Assembly (NCBI GenBank): GCA_903859215.1
Contig: CAIOLW010000368.1
Coordinates: 1 to 51,114, forward strand
Reading direction: 5' to 3'
Source of the DNA: an uncultured bacterium
Lineage (GTDB): Bacteria; Krumholzibacteriota; Krumholzibacteriia; LZORAL124-64-63
DNA: 51,114 bases
Shown one piece after another: positions 26,263-34,354 of this stretch. Position 1 is the first letter of the stretch. Every line of letters begins with the position of its first letter. The notes under the pieces are model-generated. The model was not told where the DNA came from. It did no database searches and worked only from the letters and a program-made list of their open reading frames with translations. Position numbers and translations under genes: made by a program.

Positions 26263-27345
26263 ATGGACCACCCGCTGCCCCGCAAAGCGACCCGGCTCGA
26301 CCCGCGCCTGCCCTGGCTGGGCGGTGTGCGCCGCCTGCTGTCGCCCATGGCGGGGGTCACCGACCGTCCCTTCCGCGACATCTGCCGCCGCTTCGGCGCC
26401 GACATGGGCTTCTGCGAGTTCGCCTCGGCCAGCGGCCTGACCTACGGCGGCGAGAACACCTGGAAGCTGGTCGACACCGAGGGCGAACAGGGGCTGGTCG
26501 GCGTGCAGATCTTCGGCGCCGATCCCGGTCACATGGCGCAGGCCGCGCACCTGTTGTCGACCCGCCGCCTCGACGTGCTGGACATCAACTTCGGCTGCCC
26601 GGTCAAGAAGGTCGTGCAGAAGTGCGGCGGCAGCGCTCTGCTGGCCGACGTGCCGCTGCTGGACCGCATCATCTCGGCCGTGATCGCGAACAGCGCGGTG
26701 CCCGTCACCGCGAAGATCCGCACCGGCTGGGACGAGGACAAGGTCAACTACGACGAGGTCGGCCTGCTCCTGCAGGAGCGCGGCTGCGCCTGGGTGACGA
26801 TGCATGGGCGCACGCGCGCGCAGAAGTTCACCGGCCAGGCGAACTGGGATCGCATCGCCCACCTGGTCGAGTTGCTGGACATCCCGGTGATCGGCAACGG
26901 CGACGTCGTCGACGGCGCGAGCTACCGGCGGCTTGTGGAGCACACGCATTGCCACGGCGTGATGATCGGCCGCGGGGCGATGGGCAATCCCTGGATCTTC
27001 GCGGAGATGCGCGCGGTCGACGAGGGCTCCGCGGCGCCACTGGTCACGTTCGCCGAACTGTGCGACGTGACGGCCGACCACATCCGCGGTGAGGTCGCCG
27101 CGCGCGGCGAGGGCCACGGGTGCCTGGTGGTGCGCGGCCACATCAGCCGCTGCTTCCGCGGCTATGCAGGCGCCGCCGCGTTCCGCAAGCGGCTGTACGA
27201 CGCCGAGGGCAGCGCCGGCATGATCGCGCTGCTGGACGAGGCGCGCTCTCTGGGCGACCCGCGCTCTCTGGGCGACCCGCGCACTCTGGGCGACCCGCGC
27301 ATGGGGACGGGTGTCGTGGACGGGACGGGTCCCGATGTCTGCTGA
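26263..27345 (+). CDS. dus: tRNA-dihydrouridine synthase (DusB-like) with a repeat-bearing C-terminal tail
   Basis: This 360-residue FMN enzyme reduces uridines in tRNA. It has the Dus marks LLSPMAGVTDRPFRDICRRFG, QIFGADPGHM, INFGCPVKKVVQKCGG (the catalytic Cys lies in the KCGG motif), VTAKIRTGWD, VTMHGRTRAQKFTG, IPVIGNGDV and GVMIGRGAMGNPWIF. The last 30 residues carry a threefold repeat of SLGDPR encoded by 18-bp DNA repeats, then a short non-conserved end. The ATG at 26263 has GAGG upstream. Its 3' end overlaps the ABC ATPase start by 11 nt. Confidence 0.92.
   Translation: MDHPLPRKATRLDPRLPWLGGVRRLLSPMAGVTDRPFRDICRRFGADMGFCEFASASGLTYGGENTWKLVDTEGEQGLVGVQIFGADPGHMAQAAHLLSTRRLDVLDINFGCPVKKVVQKCGGSALLADVPLLDRIISAVIANSAVPVTAKIRTGWDEDKVNYDEVGLLLQERGCAWVTMHGRTRAQKFTGQANWDRIAHLVELLDIPVIGNGDVVDGASYRRLVEHTHCHGVMIGRGAMGNPWIFAEMRAVDEGSAAPLVTFAELCDVTADHIRGEVAARGEGHGCLVVRGHISRCFRGYAGAAAFRKRLYDAEGSAGMIALLDEARSLGDPRSLGDPRTLGDPRMGTGVVDGTGPDVC
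27243..27296 (+). repeat. Three 18-bp tandem repeats at the dus 3' end
   Basis: GCGCTCTCTGGGCGACCC occurs at 27243-27260 and 27261-27278, and once more with one change at 27279-27296. The unit length keeps the reading frame and adds six residues per copy (SLGDPR), so copy-number change would lengthen or shorten the tail of Dus without a frameshift. Confidence 0.8.
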
Positions 27346-28675
27346 CGGGGCGCCGCTGCTCGACCTGCGCGGCTGGACGCTGGTCCAGCGCCGGGATGAT
27401 CAGGCGTTGCCGCTTCTGTCGGGTCTGGATCTCGTCCTGCGCCCCGGTTCATGGGTCGCGGTCGCAGGTGCCAACGGTTCCGGGAAGTCCTCGCTGCTGG
27501 CCTACCTGGCTCAGGCCGGCTCGCCGCTGGTGTGCCGCAGTGCGTTCCTGCCGCAGGACCCGGACGACCAGTTCGTGGCCGCGACCGTGGCCGGGGAACT
27601 GGCGCTCGGACGCGCGGGCGCGCCCATCGCATCCCTGGCCGGCTTCGGGCTCGAGGGACGGCTCGACGCCGATCCGCGCCTTCTGTCGGCGGGACAGAAG
27701 CAGCGCCTGGCCCTTGCCGTGGCCCTGGGGCAGGAGCCGCGCGTGCTGCTGTGCGACGAGCCGACCGCCCTGCAGGACGACGAGCAGGCGGCCTGGGTTC
27801 TGGACCGGCTCGACGGCTGGCGTCGCGGGACCGGGGGGGCCTTGTTGACCGCCACCTGCGATGAACGCGAAGCGCGGCGCGCCGACGAACTGCTCGTTCT
27901 GGAAGCTGGGCGCGTCGCGGCGGCGGGCCCGCCGGCACGGGTGCTGGCCGAACCCGCCTGGGCGCGCCTGTTCGGCATTGGGCTCGACGGCGTCGGGTCC
28001 GGGCTCGGTGTCGCCGTCCGGACGCCGTCGCCGGCCGGCGGGCAGGCGGTGCTGTCGTTGCGCGAGGTCGGGTGCCGGTTCGGGAACGCGGACGGTTTCG
28101 CCGGGGTCGAACTCGACCTGTTCGCGGGGGACAGGCTGGGCTTGTGGGGTCCGAACGGGTGCGGCAAGAGCACGTTGCTCGCCGTGTGTGCCGGCGCCAG
28201 GCGGCCGGACAGCGGCCGGGTCAGCCTGGGCGGCCGTCAACTCTACCGGCGGGGTGCCCTGGATCTCGACCACGGACGTGCCCTGCTGGCCCCGCAATTT
28301 CCGGAGTACCTGTTCAGCCGCTCGTCGGTCCGGCAGGAAATGGCGGTCGACCCGGCGCTTCGCGGAACGGACGCCACGGCGTTCCTGGCCGCGATGGGCC
28401 TGTCGATCGACCTCCCGGAGAGACACCCTCGTGACCTCAGCAGTGGCCAGAAGCGGCGGCTGGCGCTGGGCCTGGTCCTGGGCTCCGGGCGGCCGCTCCT
28501 GCTGCTGGACGAGCCGACCGTGGCGCTGGACGGACCGGGGCGCCGGCTTGTGGCGTCCCAGTTGCGCGACCTGCCGGCCGGCGCCACTGCCGTCATCGCT
28601 TCCCACGACCGCCGCTTCCTCGACGCGATCGGTTGTGATGTCCGACTGCTCGGCCCGGCCGGGCTCCGCGCTTGA
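27335..28675 (+). CDS. Fused double ABC ATPase (ECF transporter EcfA1-EcfA2-like)
   Basis: This 446-residue protein contains two complete ATPase domains. First domain: Walker A GANGSGKSS, Q-loop LPQDPDDQFVAATV, signature LSAGQKQRL, Walker B VLLCDEPTAL. Second domain: GPNGCGKST, Q-loop APQFPEYLFSRS, signature LSSGQKRRL, Walker B LLLLDEPTVAL, switch His in ASHDRRF. The PEDQ/F-type Q-loops resemble ATPases of energy-coupling-factor vitamin and metal transporters. No EcfT or S-component lies nearby. ATG at 27335 is in the dus 3' end; GTG at 27311 is an alternative. The gene is followed by a convergent secreted-protein gene. Confidence 0.8.
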   Translation: MSADGAPLLDLRGWTLVQRRDDQALPLLSGLDLVLRPGSWVAVAGANGSGKSSLLAYLAQAGSPLVCRSAFLPQDPDDQFVAATVAGELALGRAGAPIASLAGFGLEGRLDADPRLLSAGQKQRLALAVALGQEPRVLLCDEPTALQDDEQAAWVLDRLDGWRRGTGGALLTATCDEREARRADELLVLEAGRVAAAGPPARVLAEPAWARLFGIGLDGVGSGLGVAVRTPSPAGGQAVLSLREVGCRFGNADGFAGVELDLFAGDRLGLWGPNGCGKSTLLAVCAGARRPDSGRVSLGGRQLYRRGALDLDHGRALLAPQFPEYLFSRSSVRQEMAVDPALRGTDATAFLAAMGLSIDLPERHPRDLSSGQKRRLALGLVLGSGRPLLLLDEPTVALDGPGRRLVASQLRDLPAGATAVIASHDRRFLDAIGCDVRLLGPAGLRA

Positions 28676-28715
28676 CGGGGCACCGCATTCAGGCCTGAAC
28701 GTCGGACTCAGGACA

Positions 28716-29093
28716 CTAGCGGAAGAGGGACTTGATCGCGCCCCAGGTCGAGCCGTCGGTCGGGGACATGTTGTCGCCCGGAAGCGTGCAATCGGTCAGG
28801 ATTTCCTGCACATTGGTGCGCCCGTCGCCGTCGGAATCGACGGGTTCGGCAGCCGCGAAATTGTGATTGTTGTCCAGGAGCAGCGTGCCGTACGAGTTGA
28901 GATTGTCGATACTGGCGTTGCTGCTGGCATGGCAGATCAGGCACTGGTCCGCTGCAGTACGCAGCGTCGCGCAGGCCGCGGCGTAGCGCGTCTTCCAGGA
29001 GTTCTTGACGCTGGGCGTGGCGTGCGCCGTGCCGGCGGCATAGGTCAAAAGGCAAAGTGACAGGCTGGCGACCAGCAGGTTCTTCCGCGTCAT
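28716..29093 (-). CDS. Small secreted protein with a CXXCH heme motif and an EF-hand-like calcium loop
   Basis: This 125-residue protein has a signal peptide (KNLLVASLSLCLLTYAAGTAHA). It contains CLICH, a possible heme-c site, around residue 50, with a second Cys in the preceding AACATLRT segment. Near residue 90 is the calcium-binding-like loop DSDGDGRTNVQEI, of the dockerin/thrombospondin type-3 kind. A third Cys follows in LTDCTLPGD. It could be a periplasmic mono-heme cytochrome. The ATG at 29093 has an excellent GGAGGAAG ribosome site. It is divergent from the pyr operon and lies between it and the ABC ATPase. I know no family with certainty. Confidence 0.72.
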   Translation of the reverse strand: MTRKNLLVASLSLCLLTYAAGTAHATPSVKNSWKTRYAAACATLRTAADQCLICHASSNASIDNLNSYGTLLLDNNHNFAAAEPVDSDGDGRTNVQEILTDCTLPGDNMSPTDGSTWGAIKSLFR

Positions 29094-29228
29094 GGTTGCT
29101 TCCTCCCTGGATTGGCGACTAATCCGATCGAAGAACGGTGGCATGCAAATACCTTGCCGGTCTCGATCTGGAAATCAATTGAAATCTCTTCTCAATACGG
29201 GCCGACGGCAGGCACGTGGAGAAAGCCC

Positions 29229-29258
29229 TTGCTGGGCCAACCGGGGCGCTGCTACATT
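29229..29258 (+). promoter_or_regulatory. Candidate promoter of the pyr operon
   Basis: TTGCTG (29229-29234) and TACATT (29253-29258) are 18 nt apart. If used, transcription would begin near 29265, within the upstream arm of the possible antiterminator at 29260-29269, so either the promoter or the antiterminator call may need revision. Confidence 0.35.
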
Positions 29259-29259
29259 C

Positions 29260-29357
29260 CGCGCGGTCCACGCCAGGAACGACTTGCGATGACACCAAAT
29301 CGACCCGCCGGGACCGCGTGCCCGGGATCGCGTGACCACCGGGGCGCGCTTTTTTTT
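29260..29357 (+). promoter_or_regulatory. Attenuator-like pyr leader with competing hairpins
   Basis: The arm CGCGCGGTCC (29260-29269) can pair with GGACCGCGTG (29311-29320) over 10 bp (one G-T pair). The second arm shares GCGTG with the 5' arm of the terminator at 29316-29349, so the two structures exclude each other. This is the expected layout of a transcription attenuator, and the first gene behind it is pyrR, whose product in Bacillus controls pyr attenuation. I do not see the classical PyrR-binding consensus. The scheme is an inference from base pairing. Confidence 0.45.
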
Positions 29358-29384
29358 GCCTGCAGGCCAGAGGGACGCACATGA
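29289..29384 (+). CDS. Possible 31-residue pyr leader peptide
   Basis: An ATG at 29289, with AGGAA about 9 nt before it, opens a 31-codon frame (starting [13 protein letters not shown]) that runs through the terminator hairpin and the eight Ts. Its TGA overlaps the pyrR start as ATGA. This would couple leader translation both to hairpin formation and to pyrR initiation. It has no recognisable homology, so it may be a chance frame in GC-rich DNA. Confidence 0.35.
   Translation: MTPNRPAGTACPGSRDHRGALFFACRPEGRT
29316..29357 (+). terminator. Intrinsic terminator in the pyr leader
   Basis: GCGTGCCCGG (29316-29325) pairs with CCGGGGCGCGC (29339-29349) with a single-base bulge, followed by eight consecutive Ts (29350-29357). 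It is the most canonical intrinsic terminator in the window. It ends only 23 nt before the pyrR ATG, so it must act on the pyr transcript itself. Confidence 0.7.
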
Positions 29385-29932
29385 ACTTCACCGAAAAAGC
29401 CGTGATCATGAACGCCAAGGAGATGAATCGGGCGCTCGAACGCATGGCGCACGAGATCATCGAAGCGAACAAGGGCGTCGACAACCTGGTGCTGCTCGGC
29501 GTGCAGCGGCGCGGCGTCTCGCTGGCCCGCATGCTCGCCGAGGCGCTGCGCCGGGTCGAGAACATCGACGTGCCGCAGGGAGCGCTCGACATCACGTTCT
29601 ACCGGGACGACCTGAGCCGGCTCGGGCCGTCGCCGAAGGTGTCGTCCACCGAGATGCCGTTCGACGTGAACGAGAAGATCATCATCCTGGTCGACGACGT
29701 GCTCTACACCGGCCGCACCGTGCGCGCCGCGCTCGACGTGATCATGGACTGGGGGCGGCCGCAGGCCATCCGCCTGGCCGTGCTGATCGACCGCGGGCAT
29801 CGCGAACTGCCGATCCGCCCCGACTTCGTGGGCAAGAACGTGCCGACGTCGCAGCGCGAGATCATCAAGGTCAAGGTCGAGGAATTCGACGGCAAGCTCG
29901 AGGTCATCGTCGGGGAGGTGGGCGAGGCATGA
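29381..29932 (+). CDS. pyrR: Bifunctional pyr operon regulator / uracil phosphoribosyltransferase PyrR
   Basis: This 183-residue phosphoribosyltransferase-fold protein binds pyr leader RNA in response to UMP and can convert uracil to UMP. It has [31 protein letters not shown] and the PRPP-binding motif [20 protein letters not shown], all typical of PyrR. Length is normal. The start at ATG 29381 gives the usual [16 protein letters not shown]-terminus. Its stop overlaps pyrB (ATGA). The leader terminator just upstream fits its regulatory role. Confidence 0.95.
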   Translation: MNFTEKAVIMNAKEMNRALERMAHEIIEANKGVDNLVLLGVQRRGVSLARMLAEALRRVENIDVPQGALDITFYRDDLSRLGPSPKVSSTEMPFDVNEKIIILVDDVLYTGRTVRAALDVIMDWGRPQAIRLAVLIDRGHRELPIRPDFVGKNVPTSQREIIKVKVEEFDGKLEVIVGEVGEA

Positions 29933-30882
29933 TCCTGCGCAGCAAGGATGTCCTTGGCCTGGAGGATCTGACGGCCGAGGAGATCCTCGGCGTGATCGAC
30001 ATCGCTTCGCGTTTCCGCGCCGTCTTCGACCGACCGGTGCGCAGTGTGCCCATCATGAGGGGCCGCACCGTCGTCAATTTCTTCCACGAGCCCAGCACCC
30101 GCACGCGCATCAGCTTCGAGCTGGCTGAAAAACGCCTGTCGGCCGACATCGTCAACTTCAGCACCGCCACCAGCAGCCTGTCCAAGGGCGAGACCCTGCG
30201 CGACACCGCCGAGAACCTGGCGGCGATGAAGATCGACATGCTGGTGATCCGGCACAGCTCGTCGGGGGCGGCGCAGTACCTGGCCAAGGTCCTGGAATGC
30301 TCGGTCATCAACGCCGGCGACGGCGCGCACGAGCACCCGACGCAGGGCCTGCTCGACATCATGACCATGCGCCAGCGGCTGGGCGACCTGCGCGGGCGCA
30401 AGGTGACGATCATCGGCGACATCACGCACAGCCGCGTCGCGCGCTCGAACATCTGGGGCCTGACGAAGCTGGGCGCCGAGGTGACCGTCTGCGGGCCGCC
30501 GACGATGGTGCCGACGGGCCTCGACAGGATGGGCGTGCGCGTCGAGTACGACCTGATGCGCGCGGTGGCGGACGCCGACGTGCTGAACGTACTGCGCATC
30601 CAGCTCGAGCGGCATGCGAGCCGCTCGTTCCCGAGCAACCGCGAGTACCACCGCATGTACGGCATCAGCGCCGACGTGGTGAAGAAGCTGAAGCCCGAGG
30701 CTTTCATCATGCACCCGGGCCCGATGAATCGCGACGTCGAGATCGCCAGCGAGGTGGCCGACGGGCCGCGCCAGGTGATCCTCGACCAGGTGGCCAACGG
30801 CGTCGCCGTGCGCATGGCCCTGATCTACCTGTTGTCCGGCGGCGATCCCGGGGCGCTGGCCCCGGCCGCGGCCCAGGCCTGA
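29929..30882 (+). CDS. pyrB: Aspartate carbamoyltransferase catalytic subunit
   Basis: This 317-residue enzyme joins carbamoyl phosphate and aspartate, the second step of UMP synthesis. It has the carbamoyl-phosphate motif [69 protein letters not shown] and the C-terminal [12 protein letters not shown]. It is coupled to pyrR and 44 nt from pyrC. No pyrI regulatory gene follows, so it probably forms the trimeric or dihydroorotase-associated type. Confidence 0.96.
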   Translation: MILRSKDVLGLEDLTAEEILGVIDIASRFRAVFDRPVRSVPIMRGRTVVNFFHEPSTRTRISFELAEKRLSADIVNFSTATSSLSKGETLRDTAENLAAMKIDMLVIRHSSSGAAQYLAKVLECSVINAGDGAHEHPTQGLLDIMTMRQRLGDLRGRKVTIIGDITHSRVARSNIWGLTKLGAEVTVCGPPTMVPTGLDRMGVRVEYDLMRAVADADVLNVLRIQLERHASRSFPSNREYHRMYGISADVVKKLKPEAFIMHPGPMNRDVEIASEVADGPRQVILDQVANGVAVRMALIYLLSGGDPGALAPAAAQA

Positions 30883-30926
30883 CCGGCGCGGCCGCGCGCG
30901 GGTGCGGCCGGCGAAAGAGGACCGAC

Positions 30927-32252
30927 ATGGAGTGGAGCTGGGAACGGATCCCCGCCGAGTTCGTGGTCACCAACGTGAGATTGTGCCGCGACGGTGTCCT
31001 GGCGAAAGGGCGCGGGTTCCTGCACGTGCGGAAGGGCCGCGTCGAGGCGCTCGGCGCCGGCTCGCCGTCCAGCGAGGGCATTCCGTGCCTGGACGCCGGC
31101 GGGCTGGTCTGCGCGCCCGGCCTGGTCGACCTGTCGGTGCACTTCCGCGAGCCCGGCAACGAGGAGAAGGAGACCGTCGCGACGGGCAGCCGCGCGGCGG
31201 CGGCCGGCGGCTTCACTGCCGTGGTGACGATGCCGGACACCGACCCGGCCGTCGACAACTCCGGCATGGTCCGCTACCTGATCGACCGCGGCCGCGAGGC
31301 CGGGTTGTGCCGCATCTATCCCACCGGGGCGATCAGCCCGGGGCGGCGTGGCGAGGCCATGACCGAGTTCGGCGACATGGTGGCCGCCGGCGCGGTCGGT
31401 TTCACCGACGACATGAACCCGGTGGCCAACGGCAACCTGCTCGGCAACGCGCTGAAGTACGCAGGGATGCTGGGCGTGCCGATCATCACGCACCCCGAGG
31501 ATCAGACCATCTCCGGGCGCGGCGTGATGCACGGCGGCTATTGGGCCACGCGGCTGGGTCTGGCGGGGATGTCGCGCGCCGCCGAGGATGCGGCGCTGTT
31601 CCGCGACATCGAACTGGCCCGCGCCGCGAAGGGGCACCTGCACGTGGCGCACGTTTCGACGAAGGGCGCCGTCGGCATCATCCGGCGCGCCAAGGCCGAG
31701 GGCGTCCACGTGACCGCGGCGGCGACGCCGCACCATTTCAGCCTGGACCACGCGCGCTGCCGCGACTGGTCGCCGCTGTTCAAGACGAACCCGCCGCTTC
31801 GCGAGGCGGACGACCTGGGCGCCATCGCCGAGGGGCTGGCCGACGGGACGATCGACGCGATCGCCACCGACCACGCGCCGCACACGGGCACCGAGAAGGA
31901 ATTCCAGTTCGACCAGGCGCCTTTCGGCGTTGTCGGGCTGGAGACCGCGCTCGCGGTCGGGATCACCTATCTTGTCAACACGGGCCTGCTCGACCTCGGC
32001 CAACTGATCGCCTGCCTGAGCGAACGGCCGGCGCGCGCCCTCCACCTGCCGGTGGGCAGGCTCGAGGAAGGCGCGGAGGCGGACTTCGTGCTGATCGACC
32101 CGGAGCGCCGGTGGACGGTCGCGGCGGGCGCCTTCCGGTCGCGCAGCGCGAACTCGCCGTACCTCGGCGAGACCCTGACCGGCCGTGCCGTCGCGACCTT
32201 CCTGCGCGGCCGCCTGACCTGGCGTGACGAGGCCGGTCCGGCGGCGGGCTAG
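30927..32252 (+). CDS. pyrC: Dihydroorotase (class I fold) with altered active-site motifs
   Basis: This 441-residue amidohydrolase closes carbamoyl-aspartate to dihydroorotate in normal family members. Family motifs are present (GLVCAPGLVDLSVHFREPG in part, FTDDMNPVAN, THPEDQ, HVAHVSTKGA, IATDHAPHT with D315). However, the metal motif D-x-H-x-H reads D68-L-S70-V-H72, so the first His is replaced by Ser. The substrate motif MPNT reads MPDT, with D104 in place of Asn. The remaining ligands look intact. It may be an active variant, or a PyrC'-like structural partner of PyrB. AGAGGA precedes the ATG. Confidence 0.85.
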   Translation: MEWSWERIPAEFVVTNVRLCRDGVLAKGRGFLHVRKGRVEALGAGSPSSEGIPCLDAGGLVCAPGLVDLSVHFREPGNEEKETVATGSRAAAAGGFTAVVTMPDTDPAVDNSGMVRYLIDRGREAGLCRIYPTGAISPGRRGEAMTEFGDMVAAGAVGFTDDMNPVANGNLLGNALKYAGMLGVPIITHPEDQTISGRGVMHGGYWATRLGLAGMSRAAEDAALFRDIELARAAKGHLHVAHVSTKGAVGIIRRAKAEGVHVTAAATPHHFSLDHARCRDWSPLFKTNPPLREADDLGAIAEGLADGTIDAIATDHAPHTGTEKEFQFDQAPFGVVGLETALAVGITYLVNTGLLDLGQLIACLSERPARALHLPVGRLEEGAEADFVLIDPERRWTVAAGAFRSRSANSPYLGETLTGRAVATFLRGRLTWRDEAGPAAG

Positions 32253-32365
32253 CCGACGGGTGCGGTATTTGCAATGATGACAGCCGGCGCCGGCGCCAGT
32301 GGGCGCTGCCGGGGACGCCGCTGTGCGGCTGCCCGGGGACAACGGCCTGCGGGCCGGGGGTTTAC

Positions 32366-34354
32366 GTGATCGAGTACGGGACATCGGGGGCGGACCGGGA
32401 ACACCGGGACCGGCAGGCTTCGGACGGGCGCCGTCACGATCCGGCGACGGCCTGTCCCCGCCGGGGGACCGGTCGCGGCGCGGGGCGCCGCCTGGCGGGC
32501 CCGGCGGCCGCCTGGCTGGCCTTGGCGTTCCTGCTGGCGGCGATCGGCGGCTGCGCCAAGTACAACACCTACTTCAACGCCAAGCGCGCCTTCGACAACG
32601 CCGAGCGCGTGCGCGACGAAGCCATCCGCAAGAACCAGGACCCCCCCAAGCCGGTCGGCCAGCAGAAGACCGACTACGAGACGGCGATCGCCAAGGCGCA
32701 GAAAGTCTTCGACGAGTACCCGGGCCACAATCTGACGGACGACGCGCTGTTCCTGCGCGCGAAGGCCTACCACCGCCTCGAATCCTATCGCATGTCGATC
32801 CAGCAGTTCGACCTGCTGTTCAGGAACTACCCGGCCAGCGAATACCTCGAGGAGTCGCTGTACCTGCAGGCCCTCAACTACCTGCTGCTGGGCGCGGTGG
32901 ACCGGAGCCAGGACTACCTCGGGCAGCTCGGGCGCGCATTCCCCAACAGTCGGTGGCAGGCGGAGGTCAATCGCGTGTCGGGCGACAATGCCCTCGCGAT
33001 GGAGGAGTGGGAGTCGGCTGCCGTCGCCTATCGCCAGTACCTGGACCTCGGCGACAAGGCGCGCGATCGCGACCGGGTGGGCCTCAAGCTGGCGGAGTGC
33101 CAGTGGGAGCTGAAACGCTACGGACAAGCGGACACCACCTTGTCCGAGATGCTGGCCAAGGCGGCGCCGGGTGAAGTGAAGTTCAAGGCCCAACTGCTGC
33201 GGGGGCGTGTGCTGACGCGCGCCGGGGAGTTCGAGAAGGCGGGCGACGTCCTGGGTGACTTGCACGAGTCGGCGGCGTTCTTCAAGGCCGAGGGTGAACT
33301 GGCCCTGGCCGAGGCGGAGCTTCTGGCTGCGCGCGGCAAGGACGAGGATGCCGCGGCCCTGCTGCAGGCGATGCCGACCGAGTGGCAGACGCCCCGGGTC
33401 AAGGCGCTGGCGGCCGACCTGCTTGGTTACCGGCTGCTCGAGCAGAAGGAATACAAGGAAGCCTACGAGCAGTTCAAGATCGCGTTGACGATGATCAAGG
33501 AGCTCGAGGAGCCCGACCGGACGCGCCTGATCAACGACCAGTTGCGTGACTACCTGGCGGCGGAACTCGCCCTGGCCGATGCCAAGGGAGAGCGCGTGCC
33601 GCGGCTGAAGCTGCTCGAGGCCAATGCGATGCTGTTCGGGTTCGATCGCCCGGCGGTGGCCGCGGCCCTCTACCGCGCGGCAGCTACGGATTCGACGGCC
33701 GACTCGCTGCTCGCCGCCAACGCGCTGTACGGGCTGTGGGTCACCTACCAGCAGCACCTCGATCGTCCCGATTCGGCGGCTCTGGTGGCCGCGGAGCTCA
33801 AGCAGCGCTATCCCCGTTCTCCACAGGCGCGGGAAGTGGCCGCGCCCGGCGGCGGCGACCTGCTCGATTTCCTGCTGGTCCAGCGCGAGGCCGAGCAGAA
33901 GCGCAACTACGCCAAACTCACGAACGAGGAGCGCGCCGCGCTCGAGAAGGTTCCTGAAATCGCCGTCGTCGGCGAGGGTGCGCGCCAGGAGGTCGGCATG
34001 TCGGTCCGGCGGCGCATGGTTTACCTGTCCCGGCGCGCCAATGTGCATTATCCGCCGCCGGAAATCGTGATCCCGCTGGGACCGCACGCGGCCCAGATGC
34101 CGACGGCGCCGGCTGCGGCTGAGGTCGCCCCCGCGGGAGTGCAGGCGACGCAGCCCCCGCAACCCGCCGTCGGGGCGACGTCGGAACCGACGCCTGCGAC
34201 TTCCGCGGTGCCCGCGGTGCCCGCGAACGTCGACTCGAAGGGCGAACCGACGGCGGAGCAACCGCCGGTGGTCGAGGAAAAGCCCAAGCCGAAGAAGAAC
34301 CGCGACGCCAACTGGGACCGCCTGCGCACGCCGGCGCCGGGATCGCGTCCGTGA
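32366..34354 (+). CDS. TPR-repeat outer-membrane-type lipoprotein of unknown function
   Basis: This 662-residue protein has a hydrophobic stretch (AAAWLALAFLLAAIGG) ending in a lipobox Cys, after an unusually long Arg-rich N-terminal region of about 50 residues. After the Cys comes AKYNTYFNAKRAFDNAE, then many TPR/BamD-like helical repeats (about 90-480), and a Pro/Ala/Val-rich C-terminal tail. No enzyme motif is seen. The start is GTG at 32366; I find no later start codon before the signal region. Its stop overlaps pyrK as GTGA, so it is coupled to pyrimidine genes although it looks like an envelope-assembly protein. Confidence 0.78.
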   Translation: MIEYGTSGADREHRDRQASDGRRHDPATACPRRGTGRGAGRRLAGPAAAWLALAFLLAAIGGCAKYNTYFNAKRAFDNAERVRDEAIRKNQDPPKPVGQQKTDYETAIAKAQKVFDEYPGHNLTDDALFLRAKAYHRLESYRMSIQQFDLLFRNYPASEYLEESLYLQALNYLLLGAVDRSQDYLGQLGRAFPNSRWQAEVNRVSGDNALAMEEWESAAVAYRQYLDLGDKARDRDRVGLKLAECQWELKRYGQADTTLSEMLAKAAPGEVKFKAQLLRGRVLTRAGEFEKAGDVLGDLHESAAFFKAEGELALAEAELLAARGKDEDAAALLQAMPTEWQTPRVKALAADLLGYRLLEQKEYKEAYEQFKIALTMIKELEEPDRTRLINDQLRDYLAAELALADAKGERVPRLKLLEANAMLFGFDRPAVAAALYRAAATDSTADSLLAANALYGLWVTYQQHLDRPDSAALVAAELKQRYPRSPQAREVAAPGGGDLLDFLLVQREAEQKRNYAKLTNEERAALEKVPEIAVVGEGARQEVGMSVRRRMVYLSRRANVHYPPPEIVIPLGPHAAQMPTAPAAAEVAPAGVQATQPPQPAVGATSEPTPATSAVPAVPANVDSKGEPTAEQPPVVEEKPKPKKNRDANWDRLRTPAPGSRP

